From an uncultured Mycoplasmatota bacterium (GTDB lineage Bacteria; Bacillota_I; Bacilli_A; RF39; UBA660), in the NCBI GenBank assembly GCA_947572405.1, contig CANPBV010000030.1, forward strand, positions 1-15,766: a DNA stretch of 15,766 nt, given 5' to 3'. How positions within the stretch are numbered: position 1 is the stretch's first letter; every line of letters starts with the position of its first letter. Shown here piece by piece: positions 1 through 4,854 of this stretch. Below the pieces are notes generated by a model. That model was not told the DNA's origin. It saw only the letters and a program-made list of their open reading frames with translations, and searched no databases. The position numbers and the translations under genes are program-made.

Positions 1-1
1 T

Positions 2-697
2 ATTGTTACAAAACCATTTTCATTTGAAGGAAAAAAGAGAATGACACAAGCCTTAGCTGGGTTAGAGGAATTAAAGAAAAATGTAGACACTTTAATTGTA
101 ATTCCAAATGATCGATTACGAGAAATTATTGATAAAACAACACCACTTTTAGATTCCTTTAAAGAAGTAGATAACGTACTTAGAAGAGGAGTTCAATCAA
201 TATCAGATTTAATTGCTGTAGCGGGTTTAATTAACTTAGACTTTGCAGATGTGAAAGCGGTTATGGAAAAACGTGGAAACGCATTGATTGGAATTGGAAT
301 GGGAGTAGGAGAAGATCGTGCCTCAGAAGCAGCTAGACAAGCTGTATCTAGTCCATTATTAGAAACTAGTATTAGTGGAGCAACAGATGCGATTATCAAT
401 GTAACAGGTGGAGCCAATTTAACTTTATTTGAAGTAGAGGAAGCTGCTGAAGTCATTCGTTCTTCTGCTAATACAGATATCAATACGATTTTTGGAGCGG
501 TCATTAATGAGAATCTAAATGATGAAATTATTGTTACAGTAATTGCGACTGGTTTTGAAGACAAAGTAGAACCTTTATACCAGTCTTATACTGCCCCAGG
601 AAGAAGAGAAGAAGCGAAAAAAGTAGAAGAAGAAAGTGATAGCAGTAATGAAGACGATACCATTATTCCTGCATTCTTAAGAAAAAGAGGTTTCTAA
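2..697 (+). CDS. ftsZ: Cell division protein FtsZ, 3' part (start lies outside the window)
   Basis: FtsZ is the tubulin-like GTPase that polymerises into the cytoplasmic Z-ring and recruits the divisome. Only the C-terminal 231 codons are present. The frame is open back to base 2 and reads a VTKPFSFEGKKR segment typical of the end of the GTPase domain, so the ATG at position 41 is an internal Met, not the start. The tubulin-like C-terminal subdomain follows (RGVQSISDLI, NLDFADVKAVM, GIGMGVGEDRA). Then comes a short acidic linker and the conserved C-terminal peptide TIIPAFLRKRGF, which in other bacteria binds FtsA, SepF and other membrane tethers. The linker is short, about 20 residues. A terminator sits directly on the stop codon, so ftsZ ends its transcription unit. 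Identification is firm. Confidence 0.97.
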   Translation: MVTKPFSFEGKKRMTQALAGLEELKKNVDTLIVIPNDRLREIIDKTTPLLDSFKEVDNVLRRGVQSISDLIAVAGLINLDFADVKAVMEKRGNALIGIGMGVGEDRASEAARQAVSSPLLETSISGATDAIINVTGGANLTLFEVEEAAEVIRSSANTDINTIFGAVINENLNDEIIVTVIATGFEDKVEPLYQSYTAPGRREEAKKVEEESDSSNEDDTIIPAFLRKRGF

Positions 698-722
698 GAT
701 GTCAAAAAAGACATCTTTTTTT
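696..722 (+). terminator. Rho-independent terminator of ftsZ
   Basis: An 8-bp stem AAGATGTC / GACATCTT encloses a loop of six A and is followed by a run of T. The left arm begins with the last two bases of the ftsZ TAA stop codon. Confidence 0.88.
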
Positions 723-750
723 GAATAAATATTTTGCTTTTATCATTTAT

Positions 751-756
751 TATAAT
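751..756 (+). promoter_or_regulatory. Possible -10 box (TATAAT) upstream of the small membrane protein
   Basis: A perfect TATAAT lies between the ftsZ terminator and the next gene, so some promoter is expected here. No convincing -35 hexamer stands at 16-18 bases: TTGAAT at 721 is too far and TTGCTT at 734 too near. The box ends only 11 bases before the ATG at 768, which would leave almost no leader and would cut into the GGAG at 757-760 that otherwise looks like the ribosome binding site. Either this is not the active -10 or the transcript is nearly leaderless. Confidence 0.35.
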
Positions 757-767
757 GGAGAACGAAT

Positions 768-1055
768 ATGAATGAAAGATTAAATGAACAAGCAAGTACC
801 TTTACCATTAGTGCTGTTGTAGTAGGCTTTTTGATAATACCTAAATTAAATGCAAAACAACAAAATGATTTAGGAAATTGGCTAATGTTAGTAGGACAAG
901 TATTATGTACAAATGCAGCCAGAATCGCCATTTTAAAGGCAAATGATACTTCTAGTTCCCCATCCAATCAAGATTTGATTTGTTTATTTGAAGAGACTAT
1001 AGTGGCAATGCAAAAAGAAATTGAAAATTTAAAAAAAGACAGGAATACGACATAA
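768..1055 (+). CDS. Hypothetical small membrane-associated protein (95 aa) between ftsZ and spoIIGA
   Basis: I do not recognise this family. The protein has a hydrophobic stretch at residues 13-25, a second, more amphipathic one at about 38-53 (NWLMLVGQVLCTNAARIAIL), a Ser/Asn-rich hinge at 60-68, and a charged C-terminal helix (about 72-92) with heptad-like hydrophobic spacing that could form a coiled coil. There is one Cys in the second helix. The ATG at 768 has GGAG seven bases upstream. The gene lies 39 bases before spoIIGA on the same strand with no terminator between, so the two may be co-transcribed. That makes a sporulation or division role possible, but this rests on position only. 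Codon use looks like the neighbours, so it is probably a real gene. Confidence 0.7.
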   Translation: MNERLNEQASTFTISAVVVGFLIIPKLNAKQQNDLGNWLMLVGQVLCTNAARIAILKANDTSSSPSNQDLICLFEETIVAMQKEIENLKKDRNTT

Positions 1056-1094
1056 TTTCCAGATGCTACATGATAAAGTATTTTTGGTGATATC

Positions 1095-1895
1095 ATGAAA
1101 ATTTATCTTGATCTAATTATGATTTTAAACTTTTTATTTGATTTTTTTCTATTAATGGGGGTATCCATTATTTTAAGAAGAAATGTATCCATCAATCAAT
1201 TATTAAAAGGAGCCTTTTTTGGAGGTCTTAGTATTTTATTTTTGTTTTTCAAAATTAATAGTCTTCAGCTATTTTTACTAAAAGTAGTCATTAGTATTAT
1301 TATGGTAATATTGGCATTCGGTTTTCGAGATATTCGCTATACGCTCAAAAACCTATTTTATTTATATAGCGCTAGCATGATATTAGGAGGATTTCTATAT
1401 TATTTAAATGTAGAATTTTCTTATAAACAGGAGGGCATTGTTTTTTATCATAACGGACTAAGTATTAATTATATTGTATTATTATTTGTTTCTCCGATTA
1501 TATTATTTTTTTATGTAAAACAAGGAATTTATTTAAAAAATAATTATTCTAATTATTATAAAGTTGATTTAAACTTTGGGGATAACCGAATTTTGCACTG
1601 TAATGGCTTTCTGGATAGTGGAAATCATTTGGTTGAACCTTATCACCACAACCCAATTATTTTAATTGATCACAGGAAATTCATTTATGATATTAATGAA
1701 TTTAAAATGATTTTAGTACCAATTACAACAGCAAATGATACAACATTATTACAATGTATCCGTATTCCTGAAATAGAGATTAAAGGAATTGGAAAAAGAA
1801 AAAATGTATTGTTAGGTATTATGAAACAAAATATTACGATTGATGGAGTAGATGTTTTGCTACACACCAGAATAATGGAGGATTCATATGTTTAG
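1095..1895 (+). CDS. spoIIGA: Sporulation sigma-E factor-processing peptidase SpoIIGA
   Basis: SpoIIGA is the aspartic-type membrane protease of the sporulation septum that removes the pro-sequence of sigma-E, activated by the forespore signal protein SpoIIR. The N-terminal half (residues about 5-140) has about five strongly hydrophobic segments, matching the known membrane domain. The C-terminal half is the soluble protease domain with the motif GFLDSGN, where Asp174 is the expected catalytic residue (D-S/T-G, as in retroviral-type aspartic proteases). Length is 266 residues, slightly below the roughly 300 usual for the family. The ATG at 1095 has GGTGA four bases upstream. The gene overlaps sigE by eight bases, so protease and substrate are translationally coupled, as expected for a spoIIG operon. 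Confidence 0.95.
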   Translation: MKIYLDLIMILNFLFDFFLLMGVSIILRRNVSINQLLKGAFFGGLSILFLFFKINSLQLFLLKVVISIIMVILAFGFRDIRYTLKNLFYLYSASMILGGFLYYLNVEFSYKQEGIVFYHNGLSINYIVLLFVSPIILFFYVKQGIYLKNNYSNYYKVDLNFGDNRILHCNGFLDSGNHLVEPYHHNPIILIDHRKFIYDINEFKMILVPITTANDTTLLQCIRIPEIEIKGIGKRKNVLLGIMKQNITIDGVDVLLHTRIMEDSYV

Positions 1896-2580
1896 AAAAA
1901 TATTAAATTTTTTGAAGAAAATTTTTTGTATTAATCACAACTTATTTTTTGTAGGAAGTGCCGATAAATTACCAGAACCGCTTTCAAAAGAGGAGGAGGC
2001 CTTTTATATAGAGCAAAGCTTAGCGGGCAATGAAGATGCGAAAAGTAAGCTGATTGAACACAATTTGCGTTTGGTTGTATTCTTAGCCAAAAAGTATGAA
2101 AACACAGGTGTTGATTTAGAAGACTTGGTTAGCATTGGAACAATTGGACTTATAAAAGGGGTTAGTACCTATAAATCAGATAAAAATATTAAACTTGCTA
2201 CTTATTCTTCCAGATGTATTGACAATGAAATTTTAATGTTTTTAAGAAAAAATAAAAAGAGAAAAGGGGAAGTTAGTTTTGAAGATAGTTTGAGTTATGA
2301 TTCAGAAGGGAACGAATTGCGCCTAGAAGATATTTTAGGAACTGAATCAGATATTGTAACCAAAGGATTAGAAAATGAAACTGAGAAATCATTGCTTTAT
2401 AATGAAATAAAAAAACTAAATGAACGAGACCAAAAGATTATGATTCTCAGATATGGGCTTTATAATTCTACAGAAATGACTCAAAAAGACGTAGCAGATG
2501 TACTTGGAATCAGTCAGTCATATATTTCTAGAATTGAAAAAAAGGTGATTCGAAAATTACAAAACTTAAATAAAATCTAG
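1888..2580 (+). CDS. sigE: RNA polymerase sporulation sigma factor sigma-E (pro-form)
   Basis: This is the early mother-cell sigma factor, made as an inactive membrane-associated precursor. Residues 1-20 are basic and hydrophobic (MFRKILNFLKKIFCINHNLF). Aligned from memory with B. subtilis pro-sigma-E, where cleavage falls near the YYIGG motif, the equivalent site here is around Phe20-Phe21 before VGSADKLPEPLS. The pro-sequence is then about seven residues shorter than the 27 of B. subtilis. Region 2 follows (NLRLVVFLAKKY, DLVSIGTIGLIKG, LATYSSRCIDNEILMFLR), then region 4 with the helix-turn-helix TQKDVADVLGISQSYISRIE. The ATG at 1888 lies inside the end of spoIIGA behind a GGAGG at 1877-1881. 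Length (230 aa) and motifs are typical. Confidence 0.97.
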   Translation: MFRKILNFLKKIFCINHNLFFVGSADKLPEPLSKEEEAFYIEQSLAGNEDAKSKLIEHNLRLVVFLAKKYENTGVDLEDLVSIGTIGLIKGVSTYKSDKNIKLATYSSRCIDNEILMFLRKNKKRKGEVSFEDSLSYDSEGNELRLEDILGTESDIVTKGLENETEKSLLYNEIKKLNERDQKIMILRYGLYNSTEMTQKDVADVLGISQSYISRIEKKVIRKLQNLNKI

Positions 2581-2601
2581 AACTGGAAAACAGTTCTTTT
2601 T
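2579..2601 (+). terminator. Rho-independent terminator of the spoIIGA-sigE operon
   Basis: A 7-bp stem AGAACTG / CAGTTCT with loop GAAAA is followed by a T run. The stem begins inside the TAG stop codon of sigE, leaving no room for read-through into the next gene by default. Confidence 0.88.
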
Positions 2602-2641
2602 GTATGAAAAACAAACTTTACTATTCTTTTTATTGGAAGTG

Positions 2642-2650
2642 TGCTATAAT
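2642..2650 (+). promoter_or_regulatory. Extended -10 promoter of the UcpA-like gene
   Basis: TGCTATAAT is a perfect extended -10 element (TGn followed by TATAAT) 34 bases before the chosen start. The region 17 bases further upstream has no good -35 match, which extended -10 promoters tolerate. It lies just after the sigE terminator and suggests vegetative sigma-A transcription. It also argues against starting the gene at the in-frame ATG at 2604, which would be upstream of the promoter. Confidence 0.65.
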
Positions 2651-2684
2651 GGATAAAGATAGAACTAGGATAGGACGGGGTATG

Positions 2685-3473
2685 ATGAAGAAGTTAGATG
2701 GAAAAGTAGCAGTCGTTACAGGTGGCGCTATGGGAAATGGATATGGAATCGCTGAAGTATTTTTAAAATATGGGGCTAAAGTAATTGTACTAGATTACGC
2801 AGATAAATTAAAGGAATCCTTACAAAAATTAAAGAATTCAGAGAATATAGTAGCGGGATTTCAAGTGGATATTAGGGACGCAAAAATGGTAGATGCTTGC
2901 ATGTCAGCAATTGGAAAGAAATTTGGAAACATTGATATTTTAGTGAACAACGCTGGAGTGGCTAAGTTATCTCGGTTCGAAGATATGGATGATAAAACAA
3001 GGGATTTCCATTTTGATATTAATATCAAAGGGACATGGAATGTTACAAAATCAGCACTTCCCTATATGAAAGAAGCAGGTGGCTCTATTATCAATTTGTC
3101 TAGTGTTACAGGACCAATGGTGGCGGATCCAGGTGAGGTAGCTTATGCAACAACCAAAGCAGCCTTAATTGGATTCACAAAATCATTGGCAGCAGAACTG
3201 GTAACCGATCGTATTAGGGTAAATGCGATTATGCCAGGATATATTAAAACTCCTATGGTAGATGGAATTGCCGAAGAAACTGATAATGAAAATCCAGAAT
3301 CAGTAATTGATGGGATTGCTGCAGGAATCCCCATGAAGCGTCTAGGAACGATAGAAGAATTAGGAGAATTGGCAGCCTTTTTAGCCAGTTCAGAGTCTTC
3401 TTACATTACTGGTCAAGGAATTGTGATTGATGGAGGTTCAACCCTTCCTGAAACAATGTCAGTCGGAGTTTAA
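2685..3473 (+). CDS. ucpA: UcpA-like short-chain dehydrogenase/reductase
   Basis: This is a cytoplasmic NAD(P)-dependent oxidoreductase of the classical SDR family. Numbered from the ATG at 2685 (262 aa), the Rossmann glycine motif TGGAMGNGYG is at 12-21 and NNAG at 88-91. The catalytic tetrad is Asn113, Ser140, Tyr154, Lys158 (YATTK). An acidic Asp37 at the end of the second strand suggests NAD(H) preference. Several long stretches agree with Escherichia coli UcpA as I remember it: RDFH-DINIKG-WNVTK, SSVTG-MVADPGE, PESV, and the C-terminal DGGSTLPET-SVG. The physiological substrate of UcpA is not established, so none is assigned. The start could also be the adjacent ATG at 2682; both follow AGGACGGGG. 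The gene stands alone between a terminator and its own promoter, interrupting the usual sigE-sigG neighbourhood. Confidence 0.88.
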   Translation: MKKLDGKVAVVTGGAMGNGYGIAEVFLKYGAKVIVLDYADKLKESLQKLKNSENIVAGFQVDIRDAKMVDACMSAIGKKFGNIDILVNNAGVAKLSRFEDMDDKTRDFHFDINIKGTWNVTKSALPYMKEAGGSIINLSSVTGPMVADPGEVAYATTKAALIGFTKSLAAELVTDRIRVNAIMPGYIKTPMVDGIAEETDNENPESVIDGIAAGIPMKRLGTIEELGELAAFLASSESSYITGQGIVIDGGSTLPETMSVGV

Positions 3474-3702
3474 GTAATATAAAATTTTTCCTTTTTTCTA
3501 AAATAATATTTCATAAATAGATGGTTTAGAATCGCTTGATTTTAATATTATTTATTTAAAAAGTAGTATTTTTGTATTTTAATTCAAAACCCTTATGAGG
3601 TAGAGGCAGGATTTGATAAAAAGGACAAATTAAAAAACAATTGAAAAATTTGGTCCTGAAAATGATTCAGGTCAGGAAAATGTTTATTCTTAATTTAAAT
3701 AG
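3474..3702 (+). other. Non-coding stretch with two mutually exclusive hairpins
   Basis: No open frame of credible length or ribosome binding site is visible on either strand. The first 110 bases are very AT-rich. Two inverted repeats stand at the right end. The first, GGACAAATT at 3623-3631 against AATTTGGTCC at 3647-3656, gives nine pairs with one bulge. The second, CCTGAA at 3655-3660 against TTCAGG at 3666-3671, shares the bases CC at 3655-3656 with the first, so both cannot form fully together. Neither is followed by a T run, so they are not ordinary terminators. They could be part of the ucpA 3' untranslated region, a small RNA, or decayed sequence. Confidence 0.4.
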
Positions 3703-3729
3703 AAAACAATGCGTTTGGGCATTGTTTTT
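3703..3729. terminator. Bidirectional terminator between ucpA (+) and sigG (-)
   Basis: A perfect 10-bp stem AAAACAATGC / GCATTGTTTT with loop GTTTGG has T runs in both directions. It overlaps the last base of the sigG stop codon on the minus strand and can also end the ucpA transcript coming from the left, for which no closer terminator is visible. Confidence 0.85.
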
Positions 3730-4498
3730 ATTGCATCATTTTTTTAATATTTTCTAATCCGCTTTTTTCTAAACGTGAAATCTGAGCTTGAGAAATACCA
3801 ATTTCATTGGCTAATTCCATTTGTGTTTTTCCCATCAAATAGCGTTCTTTGATAATAAATTGCTCTTTGTCCTTTAATTTCGCAATCGCATCTTTTAATT
3901 CGACATGTAAATCAAAATCTTCATTTTTTTTGTCTTCCAATTGGTCTGACAAATAAATGGTATCTCCGCCATCATTATAGATTGGTTCAAACATACTAAT
4001 GGTATCTTTCATAGAATCTAGTGCATTGCCTACCTCATAATCTGTTAGATTTAATTTTGTAGCAATCATATGAATACTAGGTTCTTTTCCTAACTCATTG
4101 GTTAATTCTTCTTTTATCTTGTTTGCTTTATAAGCTGTATCTTTAATACTCCTAGCAATACGAACACTATTATTATCTCTTAAATAGCGTTTGATTTCAC
4201 CCAAAATCATAGGAACCGCATAAGTGGAAAACCGTACCTCATGGGATAAATCGAAATTATCAATAGCCTTAATGAGTCCTATGCAACCCACTTGAAATAG
4301 ATCATCCATATTGTCAACACGATTACTAAATTTCCGTAAAATTGACAATACTAGCTTTAAATTTCCATTGATTAATAACTCCTTGGCAAATAGATCTCCA
4401 TTTTTTAATCTTTGCAAAAGCTCTATTTGTTCCTCATTACTTAATACATTAATATTCGCAGTATTCACGCCACAAATGTCTACTTTATGACGTGCCAT
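3728..4498 (-). CDS. sigG: RNA polymerase sporulation sigma factor sigma-G
   Basis: Sigma-G directs late forespore transcription after engulfment. The N-terminus MARHKVDICGV matches the very conserved start of sigma-G (SRNKVEICGV in B. subtilis) and separates it from sigma-F. Region 2 is seen as NGNLKLVLSILRKF, DDLFQVGCIGLIKAIDNFDLS and FSTYAVPMILGEIKRYLRDNN (residues about 44-110), region 3 around 111-185 with FEPIYNDGGD, and region 4 helix-turn-helix TQMELANEIGISQAQISRLE. Asn44 aligns with Asn45 of B. subtilis sigma-G, a residue reported to matter for binding of the inhibitor CsfB/Gin. A strong GAAAGGAGAG precedes the ATG. Unlike in Bacillus, the gene is on the strand opposite sigE, with a dehydrogenase gene and terminators between. 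Confidence 0.96.
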   Translation of the reverse strand: MARHKVDICGVNTANINVLSNEEQIELLQRLKNGDLFAKELLINGNLKLVLSILRKFSNRVDNMDDLFQVGCIGLIKAIDNFDLSHEVRFSTYAVPMILGEIKRYLRDNNSVRIARSIKDTAYKANKIKEELTNELGKEPSIHMIATKLNLTDYEVGNALDSMKDTISMFEPIYNDGGDTIYLSDQLEDKKNEDFDLHVELKDAIAKLKDKEQFIIKERYLMGKTQMELANEIGISQAQISRLEKSGLENIKKMMQ

Positions 4499-4518
4499 AA
4501 ATTCTCTCCTTTCAAAAC

Positions 4519-4548
4519 TATTATGAAACTATTGAAAAGAATTTAAAC
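4519..4548 (-). promoter_or_regulatory. Candidate forespore (sigma-F/sigma-G type) promoter of sigG
   Basis: Read on the minus strand, GTTTA (complement of 4544-4548) fits the forespore -35 consensus GYWTA. CATAATA (complement of 4519-4525) resembles the sigma-G -10, and in the overlapping register TTTCATAAT keeps the A, A and T of the sigma-F -10 GGnnAnAnT but lacks its GG. The gap is 18 bases to CATAATA or 15 to the sigma-F register. The element ends about 20 bases before the sigG ATG, leaving a short leader holding the ribosome binding site. Assigned by eye against remembered consensus sequences. Confidence 0.45.
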
Positions 4549-4557
4549 AGAATTTAG

Positions 4558-4583
4558 ATATTTTATTTTTAGAAACATAAGAT
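4558..4583 (+). promoter_or_regulatory. Candidate mother-cell (sigma-E type) promoter of ylmC
   Basis: GATATT ending at 4562 and CATAAGAT at 4576-4583 resemble the sigma-E consensus (-35 KMATATT, -10 CATACAhT), with 13 bases between rather than 14-15. CATAAGATA also fits the sigma-K -10 CATAnnnTA, but no AC stands at the right distance upstream. The only sigma-A alternative is TAGAAT at 4583 without a -35. Low confidence; AT-rich sequence gives chance matches. Confidence 0.3.
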
Positions 4584-4604
4584 AGAATTAAGTGGGTGGT
4601 GTTT

Positions 4605-4835
4605 ATGCGTTTATCGGACTTGCAAAACAAAGATGTGATCAATTTGGTAGATGGCAAAAAGGTAGGTAATATCATCGATGTATCGATTGACTCTGAAGGA
4701 AAAATGTCAGAGCTCATTGTGGAAAAATCAAAATTTTTTGTTTCTATGTTTTCTAGTAATGGAGAGCTAGGCATTAAATGGTCACAGATAGAAAAAATAG
4801 GGGAGGATGTTATTTTAGTAAAAGTGACATTATAA
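4605..4835 (+). CDS. YlmC/YmxH family PRC-barrel sporulation protein
   Basis: A 76-residue protein made of a single PRC-barrel-like domain: MRLSDLQNKDVINLVDGKKVG, then NIIDVSIDSEGKMSELIV, a hydrophobic strand FFVSMFSS, and IKWSQIEKIGEDVILVKV. This matches the small YlmC/YmxH family common in spore-formers, whose molecular function is unknown. In B. subtilis ylmC is, as I recall, in the ylm cluster downstream of sigE-sigG, so proximity to sigG is conserved although orientation is changed. The ATG at 4605 is chosen because family members begin MRLS-L and a GGGTGGTG stands just upstream; GTG codons at 4596 and 4599 are in frame but would consume that site. It is divergent from sigG across a 106-base gap. 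Confidence 0.85.
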   Translation: MRLSDLQNKDVINLVDGKKVGNIIDVSIDSEGKMSELIVEKSKFFVSMFSSNGELGIKWSQIEKIGEDVILVKVTL

Positions 4836-4854
4836 AAAGTCTCCTTAGAGACTT
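4834..4854 (-). terminator. Terminator of assT (minus strand)
   Basis: A 7-bp stem AAGTCTC (4837-4843) / GAGACTT (4848-4854) is followed on the minus strand by a run of five T. The assT stop codon falls in the four-base loop, and the T run lies in the last bases of ylmC on the other strand. On the plus strand it is not followed by T and is at best weak for ylmC. Confidence 0.75.

Noticed and set aside
193..564. 123-codon open frame on the minus strand inside ftsZ.
   Set aside because: It is a shadow of the conserved ftsZ frame: Ser/Ala/Ile-rich low-complexity translation, no ribosome binding site, no recognisable domain.
2604..2684. Longer N-terminus for the UcpA-like protein from the ATG at 2604.
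   Set aside because: The extra 27 residues do not belong to the SDR fold and the ATG lies upstream of the extended -10 promoter.
3474..3702. Possible decayed gene after ucpA.
   Set aside because: Short runs of sense codons are interrupted in every frame and resemble no neighbour or family I know, so a pseudogene call is not supportable.
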